Under the pieces are notes generated by a model. The model was not told the DNA's origin. It did not search any database and saw only the letters and a list, made by a program, of their open reading frames with translations. DNA of 64,000 bases, from positions 62,001-126,000 of the forward strand of contig NZ_JAIEUI010000018.1 in NCBI RefSeq assembly GCF_022234545.1. The letters run 5' to 3'. Of the stretch, positions 16,246-24,609 are shown piece by piece. The stretch's first letter is position 1. Every line of letters starts with the position of its first letter. The position numbers and the translations under genes are program-made. The DNA comes from Paenibacillus piscarius (GTDB lineage Bacteria > Bacillota > Bacilli > Paenibacillales > Paenibacillaceae).

Positions 16246-16649
16246 TCCTGCTTACCTGAGCTGCCGCCTTCACCGTGCGACTTCTTCTCCCGGAGCAGCT
16301 GCTCCAGTTGTTCAATCTCCTGCTTCGACAGCTCCACATCCTCCAGGAAGCTGGTCACCATTAACTGGGTGGCTCCGCCAAATACGCGCTGCAGGAAGGA
16401 GCGGCTCTCGGCACGGACACACTCATGCTCGGACACCAGCGGGTAGTAGAGATAACTCCGGCCGGATTTCTCATACCCTATCGCCTTCTTCTTATGCAGC
16501 CGGGCCACGAAGGTGCGTACCGTCTGCTCGCTCCATTCCACGGATGCCGGCAGCAGCCGGGTAATCTGTTCGGCGGTGAGCGGATGATGCTCCCAGATAA
16601 TCTTCATAATCTCCCATTCGGCTTCGGAGATCTTCGGCGTTGTACTCAT
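16242..16649 (-). CDS. BlaI/MecI family transcriptional repressor
   Basis: Winged-helix repressor of 135 residues. ISEAEWEIMKIIWEHHPLTA is helix 1-2, and SVEWSEQTVRTFVARLHKKKA is the recognition helix region, followed by the wing GYEKSGRSYLYYPL. The C-terminal helices (VELSKQEIEQLEQLL) serve dimerisation. In the family, proteolysis triggered by the BlaR1-type protease frees the promoter. The ATG at 16647-16649 has GGAG 8 nt upstream; a start 10 codons earlier is unsupported. Two TACA-N2-TGTA operators lie just upstream. First gene of the three-gene unit. Confidence 0.92.
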   Translation of the reverse strand: MSTTPKISEAEWEIMKIIWEHHPLTAEQITRLLPASVEWSEQTVRTFVARLHKKKAIGYEKSGRSYLYYPLVSEHECVRAESRSFLQRVFGGATQLMVTSFLEDVELSKQEIEQLEQLLREKKSHGEGGSSGKQE

Positions 16650-16680
16650 CTTAACAGCTCCATTTCGTGGCGGCGTCATT

Positions 16681-16733
16681 CAATCTACAAGTGTAGATAT
16701 AAGCTCTGTCCTATACACTACACTTGTAGATTG
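16681..16733 (-). promoter_or_regulatory. Paired BlaI-type operators forming a long inverted repeat
   Basis: Two boxes of the TACA-N2-TGTA type, at 16684-16697 and 16718-16730, face each other. Together they form a perfect 16-bp inverted repeat CAATCTACAAGTGTAG (16681-16696) / CTACACTTGTAGATTG (16718-16733). The consensus fits BlaI/MecI operators. The second box lies between a TTGACA-like -35 (16738-16743, minus strand) and the presumed -10 near 16715-16720, so bound repressor would block the promoter. Confidence 0.8.
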
Positions 16734-16807
16734 AATTTGTCAAATATGCCCACATGATGTTGATTGAACGCGAAACAATACACGGAGTGGCCGCAACAAA
16801 AGCAAAA

Positions 16808-16830
16808 AGCACAAGCCAACGGCCTGTGCT
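16808..16830 (-). terminator. Terminator after the SLH phosphatase gene
   Basis: Ten-base-pair stem AGCACAGGCC / GGCTTGTGCT (one G-T pair) with a 3-nt loop, followed by TTTTT on the minus strand. Confidence 0.8.
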
Positions 16831-16900
16831 CCCTGCTCTATGCGAAATTACTTACAGCCTGGTTGTCGCTCCATTCCATGGGTGCTGACAATTTTGCCGA

Positions 16901-19498
16901 TTACAGCCCTGCAATTGCAGCCTTAACCGCACTGTCGCTCTCCAGCGCACGTATAATCACAGCCATCGCTTCGGCGCGGGTAGCCTGATTCTTCGGTGCG
17001 AACGCCGAGGCAGAGATGCCCTTGACCAGATTGGCCGAAGCCGCCTGGCGGATGGCGTCAGCCGCCCAGTAGCTGCTGCTGACATCGGTGAAGCTTGCCG
17101 GGGTCCCGGTCTGAAGCACACCGAGGTTCAGCACACGGCCGATGATCGTGACCATCTCGGCGCGGGTGATGGTCGCGCCTGGCTTGAAGCTGCCGTCCGC
17201 ATACCCGGTTATGATGCCTTTGTCAGCCAAGGCACCGATATAGCCAGCCGCCCAATTGGAGACTGTATCCCCAAATTTAGACGCCGATGGAGTAGTGCCC
17301 AGCCCGAAGGAACGGGCGATCATCACCGCGAATTCGGCTCGGGTGACCGGCGCATCCGGGCGGAAGGTGCCATCCGCATAGCCGCTGATGATCTGCAGCT
17401 TCACGGCTGTAGCGATGGTGCTGCTGCCCCAGTGGCCTGCAGTGTCCTTGAAGCTGATGCTCTGATTCTTCGTAGCCGCAATGGCTTCAGTTACAGTCTT
17501 GTATACTGCCTCACGGCTAACCACTCCGGCTTGGAACGGATCCACCCCGCCCTGTGGCTGTTTCTCCGGTTCAGCAGGAGTAGTGCTGCCGTTCTCTGGT
17601 GTGGTTCCGGTGGTCCCTGGTACGGTTCCGGTATTACCAGCCGGAGTCCCCGGTGTTCCGCCCGGATTGCCGCCGCCAGTTCCGCCGCCGGAGCCCGGGT
17701 TGCTTGAAGTATCGGTAATACTAAGCGCAATCTGATTGCTCAGGTAGACAACCTGGGCGTTATATTGGCTTGGCAGTCCTTCCACCTGCACGGAAGCAAA
17801 CTGTCCGCTGCGCTGATTCTCGCCATGCGTCATGAGCGGAATCAGACCGCTGCCGGGAGCGTAGCTGTTCGCGAAGTTCACCTTCAGCTTCCCGTCAGCC
17901 TTCACTGCGCCTTTCACCTCAAGTACATCGTCTGCACCGGCAAGGTTCAGTACAAGCGTTCCTTCGGAGGCTTGGATGAAGCTGCCGCCGATCGTCATTT
18001 TACCGTAGACGTTCTCTACGACAGAGCCGCCGGTATTCGTTACGTTTCCGCTGCCGAAGGCGTTTGCCGTGTCTCCTTCCAGAACACCCGCATTCACCTC
18101 GGTGCCGCCGGAGAACGTATTGCTGCCCGCCAGCTTCAGCGCGCCTGTACCCTCCTTGGTAAGCCCCCCTGTGCCGGAGATATCATTGCGCCAGCGGTCG
18201 GCGGCATGGAAGCCTCCCTTGGCAGCGTCCATCGTTACCGTTACATTCTCCGCGAATGCGCCGTACCCGTCCGCCGCAGCGAACAGATTCAGCCGGCCCC
18301 AGCCCTCAGGATCATCTAATAGCGGATAGCCGGAAGGGAGTGCCGTTGTTACGAGAACTTTTCTGCGCTGATCTGCACTCAGATAAGGCAGGCGGGTCTC
18401 CAGCAACACCTCCGCTCCCTTGGGAGCAACGGCAGGCACAGCTGTCGAATGAATCTGCGGGAAGCCGTAGGTCAGCCGCTGGGCATACTGGGCCTTGTTT
18501 TTGGCATAATCCGTGAACCGGTCTTCTGCCGTCCCTGTCTGTGTAAGCAGCACTTCATGGGCCTGCGTGTAGGCGGCCTGCTTCAGCGCTGCATTATCCG
18601 GGTCATTCAGCGCTCCCGCTGCGAAGGCCATGGCTGTCACCCGTCCGCCCATAACATCCAGCGGCGAGTGCATCCCGGCGACAACCCGGTTGTTGCCCAT
18701 CTCCGAGGCCCGGGTCATCAGCTCCTGGAAGCGCTCCGGTACGGAATAGGCCAGCGCCAGGGCGGCAAGATAGGAAGCGTTCGTATGGCCGCTTGGGAAG
18801 CCGCCATCCGTGGCAGGCGTACTGCTTCTTGCCGGCATCAGCGTCGGCACGATAACAGAGGTATCCTTCCAGCGGAACGGACGCATGTAGCTGTAGAATT
18901 TCTTGGCCTGGCTTGTGGAGGCATAATCGCCGCGGACTTTGCCGATCAGGTCGACCATTTGGCCCAAGCTTGAATTGGAATCTCCGGCCTTATTACTGTC
19001 ATTGCCGTCATTGTATTTCACAGTAGTAGCATCCTCAGGGATGCTGGTAATGGTCGTGTAGGTTCCAGACATGGAACGGTACACCTCAGACCACGGACCA
19101 AGCCCGTCCACCGCGCCATAGGTCTGGTTCCTGCGGTCATCGTAATACGCGGCCTGCTCCTCTGCCGGGGTTCGGGTCTTGGCCAGATCAGCTACATACT
19201 GAATGTTGTAGTTCAATACATCGGGATTCTTCATCGTCCCGGTATCCCAGGTTTCGCCCGGTGTCCAAAGCTCCAGGAAGCCGGATAGAACACCAATCGA
19301 GGGATTCGAATACACCGCCATATTCACAGGTGTGTTATTCTTATAAGTATCTACGAAATGCCCCCATGCCGGAGCATCCGGCAGCCTGGCCCAGGAATCG
19401 CCCGCAGCCGCCCCTGCAGGATATACTGCAATAGAATTCGTGAGAAGTATCAGACCTGCACCAACAGACAACAGCTTGTTTTTCGGCTTCAAGTTCAA
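16901..19498 (-). CDS. Surface PAP2 acid phosphatase with beta-strand repeat and three SLH domains
   Basis: Exported enzyme of 865 residues. A signal peptide covers about 1-32. The PAP2/class A acid phosphatase motifs are complete: K199-x6-R206-P207, P235-S-G-H238, and R271-x5-H277-x3-D281, so phosphatase activity on an extracellular phosphoester is likely. Then follows an autotransporter-associated beta-strand-like region (SGTGGLTKEGTGALKLAGSN), a G/T/P-rich linker, and three SLH domains (ISGYADGTFRPDAPVTRAE and two more) that bind pyruvylated wall polymer. I chose the TTG at 19496-19498, 8 nt after AGGGG, because it opens the signal peptide; the longer ATG frame to 19609 has an unlikely start. 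It is transcribed away from the AraC regulator. Confidence 0.9.
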   Translation of the reverse strand: MNLKPKNKLLSVGAGLILLTNSIAVYPAGAAAGDSWARLPDAPAWGHFVDTYKNNTPVNMAVYSNPSIGVLSGFLELWTPGETWDTGTMKNPDVLNYNIQYVADLAKTRTPAEEQAAYYDDRRNQTYGAVDGLGPWSEVYRSMSGTYTTITSIPEDATTVKYNDGNDSNKAGDSNSSLGQMVDLIGKVRGDYASTSQAKKFYSYMRPFRWKDTSVIVPTLMPARSSTPATDGGFPSGHTNASYLAALALAYSVPERFQELMTRASEMGNNRVVAGMHSPLDVMGGRVTAMAFAAGALNDPDNAALKQAAYTQAHEVLLTQTGTAEDRFTDYAKNKAQYAQRLTYGFPQIHSTAVPAVAPKGAEVLLETRLPYLSADQRRKVLVTTALPSGYPLLDDPEGWGRLNLFAAADGYGAFAENVTVTMDAAKGGFHAADRWRNDISGTGGLTKEGTGALKLAGSNTFSGGTEVNAGVLEGDTANAFGSGNVTNTGGSVVENVYGKMTIGGSFIQASEGTLVLNLAGADDVLEVKGAVKADGKLKVNFANSYAPGSGLIPLMTHGENQRSGQFASVQVEGLPSQYNAQVVYLSNQIALSITDTSSNPGSGGGTGGGNPGGTPGTPAGNTGTVPGTTGTTPENGSTTPAEPEKQPQGGVDPFQAGVVSREAVYKTVTEAIAATKNQSISFKDTAGHWGSSTIATAVKLQIISGYADGTFRPDAPVTRAEFAVMIARSFGLGTTPSASKFGDTVSNWAAGYIGALADKGIITGYADGSFKPGATITRAEMVTIIGRVLNLGVLQTGTPASFTDVSSSYWAADAIRQAASANLVKGISASAFAPKNQATRAEAMAVIIRALESDSAVKAAIAGL

Positions 19499-19677
19499 TA
19501 TGTCAGCCCCTATCTTATGATTTGGATTGCCTGAATCGGACTCAATATAGCACCTGCCTCCGCCGCCACTCAATAACACAATTTCGCAATTCCATGATTT
19601 TGGGATCAATTCTGCTATTTCCGGTGATTTAACACAGATTTAACATGAATCCCGAACAGACCTGTGAGGGGCTAGTG

Positions 19678-19683
19678 TATAAT
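19678..19683 (+). promoter_or_regulatory. Putative -10 element of the AraC regulator gene
   Basis: A perfect TATAAT lies about 22 bp before the start codon, implying a very short leader. No good -35 is seen at 17 bp, so the promoter may need an activator. Confidence 0.4.
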
Positions 19684-19705
19684 CCGCCTGGGAGGGGAAT
19701 ACGTC

Positions 19706-22051
19706 TTGCGAAAATGGAACTCTGCCTTTGCCGCCCTAGCTGCTTCATACATCTCTGTGGTGCTCGTCATCGTTCTCCTGCTCTGTTCTGCCTTCTATCT
19801 GTATTTCTCGAATCAATATAAGGAGGAGCTTCAAGGCCGCAACCGGCTCATCCTTGATAATACCGCCCGGACCCTTGAGGCCTCCGTGCTGCAGCGGGTC
19901 CAGCAGATCTATCTCGAAATCTCTCTGAATCAGAAGGCTGGTCTTCGTGTGCTCACAGGCACCTCACTGCCAGCCAATCTCAGTAGGGTGAATAGTCTCC
20001 AGGAGATGCTGAATACGCAGGTGTCCAATCATTCGGACCTGATCCAAGCTGTACATCTATATGCTCCCAGGCAGCAGCTCCTGCTGTCCTCGATGTATGG
20101 GCTGAAACTCCAGGCCGGCCGGCAAGCGGGGGCTGACTACTGGATGGATTGGGTGAACGGCATGAGCCGTAGCTCCCGCAACAGCTTCTGGACCGAAGCC
20201 CGCTTCGTACCGGATGATATCGTCTCCAGCCTTCCCGGCGGGAGCGGCAGCCAGCTGATTACCTATGCGCACAGCTATCCGTTCCAGTCCTCCGGTGCAG
20301 ACAGCGAGCTGCTGATCGCTATTGATGTGAAGGAGAGCGCGCTGCGTGCGATTATGCAGAATATGATGCCTGCCCGCTACCAGAGCAGCTTCATTGCTAC
20401 GCCCTCCGGCGGAATTGTGGCCGGCTCGAATCCGGATGCTGCGGCTCAGGCCGACACCTATGCGGCCAGTATCACTAATGCGCTCTCCTCACCCGAGACT
20501 TCCGGGAGCTTAAGCCAGCAGATCGGCGGCAGCAGCTATGTCATATCCTATCAGGAGCTGCCCTCGACCGGATGGAAGCTCATCAGCGCTGCTCCGGCGA
20601 ATCTGTTCTATGAGAAGTGGCGCGTGGTTCAGCGGGTGATCCTCTCTCTCTGTCTGCTCGCTCTCCTGATCGGAATCGGCTTATCCGGGATTCTGGCCAG
20701 AATGAACTATCATCCGGTCAAAAGACTGCTCCAGACCATCCGCAGCCTCACCGGCCCGCTGCCGGGTCCGGCTGTGAATGAGTTCAGCATGATCGGCTCC
20801 GCCTTCACCCGCCTGAACGACAAAGTCGCCACGCTGGAGGATACGCTAGAGGCCAGCAGTCCGCATATCCGGCAGAATATCATCCTGAATCTGCTTCAGG
20901 ACAGCCCTGCCCAAGGCAGCGTAAGTGGAGACCCGGCATTCCTGGGGATCCCTCCGGAGCATACCCGGTATTGCTGCCTGCTGCTCAACACCCGGAGCGC
21001 TTATGCCCGCATGAGTCTTGGCGGAATGCAGGCCGCCATGAGCGGGATGGCCGGGGCGCTTGCGGCGATCCCGCTCCCGGGGATCCGTATCCTGGCTGAA
21101 GAGCTGCCGGACAAGCAGCTCGTGGTCATAGCCAGTGCGCGCGAAGCCTCGGAGGCACTCCTCGAACAGCTCGCGGCACGCATCACCGCAGAGACTACGC
21201 GGCAGTTTCAGCTCGATGTTCAGCTCTCGCTGGGCGGCTGGGTGGACAACGTCCGCCTGCTGCATACGAGTTATGCCGAAGCGCAGGCCTTGATGAAATA
21301 TGCTTATTTTTTGCCGGAGATCAGGGTCCTGAAGGATCAGACGCTGCTTCTGAAGGAGCAGAGTCTGGACGAAATCCCGCAGCCGGTCCTGCTGAGGTTC
21401 AAGGATAAGCTGCAGACCCGGCAGCTGGAGGAGACACTGGCCGCTCTGGAGCAGCTGATCTCCGCCATGCGGGAAGGCAGCTACCCGGCCGATTACTGCC
21501 ACTTCATTCTGGCGAATACCGTATTTATGTACTCGGATTACCTGAAAAGCATCCGTTATACCCCTTCCGCCCACGGGCATCTGGATCTGTATAACGAATA
21601 TATCGCCCAGGCGGATATCCGCCAGCTCCAGGAGTGGTTCACCGCCTCCATCCGCACCTTCATTACAGAGACGCAGAAGCGGAACAGTGAACGGGCACTC
21701 ACCACTATTGAAGCCGCCAAGGCATATATCGGCGAGCATCTGTCTGGGGATTTGTCGCTGGATGCCGTGTCCGCCAAGGTATTCATCAGTCCGAAGTATC
21801 TCAGCAAGCTCTTTAAGGAGGAGCTGGGTGTCACCTACACGGACTATATCACCGGCGTACGGATGGAAGAGGCCCGGCGGCTGATTGAGAAGAATACCAT
21901 GTCGATCGAGCAAATTGCCAGCACAGTCGGCTATGGAACGACGCCATACTTCATTAAGCGATTCAAGGAGATCTACGGCTGTACGCCGGGGAATTATCTG
22001 CGCACTGTGCATACAGCGCAGCCGCCGCAGACCGGGATCAGCATGGGATAA
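19706..22051 (+). CDS. Membrane AraC-family regulator with extracellular sensor
   Basis: One-component membrane regulator of 781 residues. A membrane segment at about 12-33 is followed by an extracellular Cache-like sensor (about 40-300), a second membrane segment (about 310-330, ILSLCLLALLIGIGLSGIL), a cytoplasmic linker region, and a C-terminal AraC DNA-binding domain from about 672. The latter has two helix-turn-helix units, LSLDAVSAKVFISPKYLSKLFKEE and MSIEQIASTVGYGTTPYFIKRF. Such proteins commonly control nearby sugar-uptake genes in Paenibacillus. The start is TTG, preceded by GGAGGGG. The next gene, 15 bp on, encodes a solute-binding lipoprotein, a likely partner or target. Confidence 0.88.
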   Translation: MRKWNSAFAALAASYISVVLVIVLLLCSAFYLYFSNQYKEELQGRNRLILDNTARTLEASVLQRVQQIYLEISLNQKAGLRVLTGTSLPANLSRVNSLQEMLNTQVSNHSDLIQAVHLYAPRQQLLLSSMYGLKLQAGRQAGADYWMDWVNGMSRSSRNSFWTEARFVPDDIVSSLPGGSGSQLITYAHSYPFQSSGADSELLIAIDVKESALRAIMQNMMPARYQSSFIATPSGGIVAGSNPDAAAQADTYAASITNALSSPETSGSLSQQIGGSSYVISYQELPSTGWKLISAAPANLFYEKWRVVQRVILSLCLLALLIGIGLSGILARMNYHPVKRLLQTIRSLTGPLPGPAVNEFSMIGSAFTRLNDKVATLEDTLEASSPHIRQNIILNLLQDSPAQGSVSGDPAFLGIPPEHTRYCCLLLNTRSAYARMSLGGMQAAMSGMAGALAAIPLPGIRILAEELPDKQLVVIASAREASEALLEQLAARITAETTRQFQLDVQLSLGGWVDNVRLLHTSYAEAQALMKYAYFLPEIRVLKDQTLLLKEQSLDEIPQPVLLRFKDKLQTRQLEETLAALEQLISAMREGSYPADYCHFILANTVFMYSDYLKSIRYTPSAHGHLDLYNEYIAQADIRQLQEWFTASIRTFITETQKRNSERALTTIEAAKAYIGEHLSGDLSLDAVSAKVFISPKYLSKLFKEELGVTYTDYITGVRMEEARRLIEKNTMSIEQIASTVGYGTTPYFIKRFKEIYGCTPGNYLRTVHTAQPPQTGISMG

Positions 22052-22066
22052 GGAAGGGGAATTCTG

Positions 22067-23731
22067 ATGTATACAAGATTTGTACTCCTGATTCTCTTCG
22101 CGCTGATCAGCGGCTGCAGCGGACCGCCGGCTTCGCTCTCGTCTGCGCCTGATCAGGAGCAGCAGGACACCTCCGCTTCTGAGTCTGCTTCTGCTGTTCC
22201 TGCCCCTGCCCCGGGGTTCACCATCTCCTGGACCATGCATCAGAATCTGCCGGTGCCGGAGGATGCAGTGATGGTGCGGGAGCTGGAGAAGAGGTTTGGT
22301 GTGAATCTGGAAATCTGGAATCTGCCGAACAACAAATATGAATCCCTGCTCGATCTGAAGCTGGTGCAGGGCAGCATTCCCGACCTGTTCCGGGTCCGGC
22401 AGACCCAGGATCTGCTGAAGTACCAGCAGCAGGGCGTGCTTGCCCCTATCCCGGAGGACCTGCTGAATACCTATGCCCCTCATATTCTGGCAGCCATCCG
22501 TGAGCATGCGCCTGCCTACCAGGATATCGGGCGTATTAACGGGCAGTACTACGGTATTCCCGTTATTAACCCAACCAACATCTACCGGGTACCTGTCGTC
22601 TACCGGCAGGATTGGCTGGACAAGCTTGGACTTGCCGTGCCGGAGACGCTGGAAGATTTCGAGAAGGTGATCTATGCTTTTGCGAATGAGGACCCGGACG
22701 GGAACGGTATTAGAGATACGTATGGCTTATCACTGGAGGGAATGAATGTCGTCTTCGGCGCATTCGGGCAGATGGTCTTCACGGATCAGCTCTATTTCAG
22801 CCGGAAGGATCAGCGGCTTGTCATCGGCGCACTGGAGCCGGACATGCAGGAGGCGCTGCACTATCTCCGCAAATGGTACAAGGACGGGGTGATTGATCCC
22901 GAATTCATCACCGGGGAGAACAGCGGGGGGTATAAGCATCTGTCCCATGCCTTCATTAGCGGGCGGATCGGCATGACCTCGATGGGCAATTATTATCACT
23001 GGATTCAGGACGGGGATTACCTGGAGTGGAGCCTGGACAGCGAGAAGAAGGCCCGGCTTACTCCGGTCGGGGCTACCTTCAACGTCAAGGAGTTAACCGC
23101 CAAGCAGCCGCAGGCCAGGGTGGTGTTCGGGCGGCCGTTCAGCGGTCCTGACGGCAGACGCGGCTCCAAAGCCTATGACATGCTGATGAGCTTCACCGCC
23201 ATCGGTGCGGATGCCGCCCGCGAGCCGGGCAAGCTGGAGACGCTTCTGCAGATGCTGGATTATGTCAGCGCGGACCCTGACCGGGAGGAAGCCGCCTCCC
23301 TGCAATACGGCATCCGGGGCACACACTGGAACTGGGCCGGAGCAGACAAGCAGGACATCATCATTCTGCCGCCGTACAACCATATGTTCAGCTATCAGAA
23401 TAAGATCGGCGCAAATATAGGGATGACTCTGCCAGTCCTTCCTACAGACAGGAGGGAGCAGTGGGCGGCTACATTGGGGCTCGATCAAGACGGCATCTAT
23501 AATGCCCTGGAGGTGGCAACCCCTGCCCTGATCCGCAACGGCCCCGGGCTCATCCGGCTGCGGGACCAGGCGTATATCAGCTTCATTACCGGGGAACGGC
23601 CGATTGAAGCCTTCGGGGACTTCGTAGAGGAGTTCCTGGCAGCGGGCGGAGCGGAGGTGCTGGAGGAAGCGAATGCGTCCTACCAAGAGCTGCCTCCACA
23701 GCAAAAAGGTGAGCAGAAGGCAAGACCGTAG
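22067..23731 (+). CDS. Extracellular solute-binding lipoprotein (sugar type, family 1)
   Basis: Lipoprotein of 554 residues; the lipobox LISGC places the lipidated Cys at 17. The mature part (ISWTMHQNLPVPEDAVMVRELEKRFGVN, then NKYESLLDLKLVQGSIPDLF) fits the family of large Paenibacillus binding proteins for oligosaccharides. No cognate sugar permease or ATPase is present; the next transporter genes are a metal/peptide-type operon on the other strand. It may feed a distant permease or deliver ligand to the AraC membrane sensor encoded 15 bp upstream. The end overlaps a terminator hairpin for the opposing operon. Confidence 0.85.
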   Translation: MYTRFVLLILFALISGCSGPPASLSSAPDQEQQDTSASESASAVPAPAPGFTISWTMHQNLPVPEDAVMVRELEKRFGVNLEIWNLPNNKYESLLDLKLVQGSIPDLFRVRQTQDLLKYQQQGVLAPIPEDLLNTYAPHILAAIREHAPAYQDIGRINGQYYGIPVINPTNIYRVPVVYRQDWLDKLGLAVPETLEDFEKVIYAFANEDPDGNGIRDTYGLSLEGMNVVFGAFGQMVFTDQLYFSRKDQRLVIGALEPDMQEALHYLRKWYKDGVIDPEFITGENSGGYKHLSHAFISGRIGMTSMGNYYHWIQDGDYLEWSLDSEKKARLTPVGATFNVKELTAKQPQARVVFGRPFSGPDGRRGSKAYDMLMSFTAIGADAAREPGKLETLLQMLDYVSADPDREEAASLQYGIRGTHWNWAGADKQDIIILPPYNHMFSYQNKIGANIGMTLPVLPTDRREQWAATLGLDQDGIYNALEVATPALIRNGPGLIRLRDQAYISFITGERPIEAFGDFVEEFLAAGGAEVLEEANASYQELPPQQKGEQKARP

Positions 23732-23749
23732 CGGTCCCCTCTGCTCACC
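23708..23749 (-). terminator. Terminator of the nik-type operon
   Basis: Perfect outer stem GGTGAGCAGA / TCTGCTCACC with an inner GACC/GGTC, followed by TTTTTGC on the minus strand. It overlaps the last codons of the convergent lipoprotein gene. Confidence 0.8.
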
Positions 23750-23754
23750 GGAAT

Positions 23755-24609
23755 TCAATCGTTATTGTGCCAGCCGGGCCGGTCACGGTGCCGGTTCCGC
23801 GGATGGTCAGCCAGCATCGAGTCAAGCAGTCCCCGGACCGCAGGATGGGAGGACTGCAGGAACTGCTCCTTGCTGCCGTTATATTCCACGATCTTGCCCT
23901 TAGCCATGACAGCCAGTGCATCTGAGATCATACAGGCGGCCTTGATATCATGGGTGATGAACAGATAGGATAGGCCAAAAGCTGACCGCAGCTCCCCCAG
24001 CAGCCGCAGAATATTTGTCTGGTTAATCATATCCAGACTGCTGACCGCCTCATCCAGTACAATCAGCTTCGGCTTCAGCGCAATCGCCCTGGCGATGTTG
24101 ATCCGCTGCAATTGCCCGCCGCTGAACTGGTACGGCTGCTTCTGCATATCTGCGGCGCTTAGTCCGACACATTCCAGCAGCTCGCCCACCGCCCGCTTCT
24201 GCTCCTGAACGCTCAGGGACTCATAATTGGACAGCGGCTCGCCAATAATCTGCTCCGCTGTCATCCGGGGATTCACGGCAGAATAACAATCCTGGAAGAC
24301 CACCTGCAGATCGCGGCGGAGGCCTCTTCGCGCCTTGGCGTCCAGCCTGTACAGATCCAGGCCCCGGAACAATACCTGGCCTTCTCTGGGCTGCTCCAGA
24401 CCCAGGATAATCCGGCCCAAGGTGCTTTTGCCCGCTCCGCTTGATCCCAGCAGCCCCAGGCAGGTCCCCTCCTCAATATGCAGCGATACGCGGGACAGAA
24501 CATCCTCCTGCGTATGGGCACGGGAACGCCCCCACCTCCGGGAGGATGAATAGGCATGGGTGACATCCCTGACCTCGAGCATGTATTCAGTCTCGAATCC
24601 GGCGGTCAT
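23755..24609 (-). CDS. nikE: Nickel/peptide-type ABC transporter ATPase (NikE-like)
   Basis: Second ATPase of the importer, 284 residues. Walker A GSSGAGKS is near 56-63, the signature FSGGQLQRINIARAIALKPK near 164-183, and Walker B KLIVLDEAVS directly after. The Q-loop region VVFQDCYSAVNPRMT matches the OppF/NikE subgroup. It hydrolyses ATP to drive uptake through NikBC. It overlaps nikD by 4 bp (ATGA) and is the last gene of the operon. Confidence 0.85.
   Translation of the reverse strand: MTAGFETEYMLEVRDVTHAYSSSRRWGRSRAHTQEDVLSRVSLHIEEGTCLGLLGSSGAGKSTLGRIILGLEQPREGQVLFRGLDLYRLDAKARRGLRRDLQVVFQDCYSAVNPRMTAEQIIGEPLSNYESLSVQEQKRAVGELLECVGLSAADMQKQPYQFSGGQLQRINIARAIALKPKLIVLDEAVSSLDMINQTNILRLLGELRSAFGLSYLFITHDIKAACMISDALAVMAKGKIVEYNGSKEQFLQSSHPAVRGLLDSMLADHPRNRHRDRPGWHNND

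Noticed and set aside
20846..22507. 553-codon minus-strand frame opposite the AraC regulator
   Set aside because: A shadow of the real plus-strand genes; its composition (many R, H, Q, L) is typical of antisense frames.
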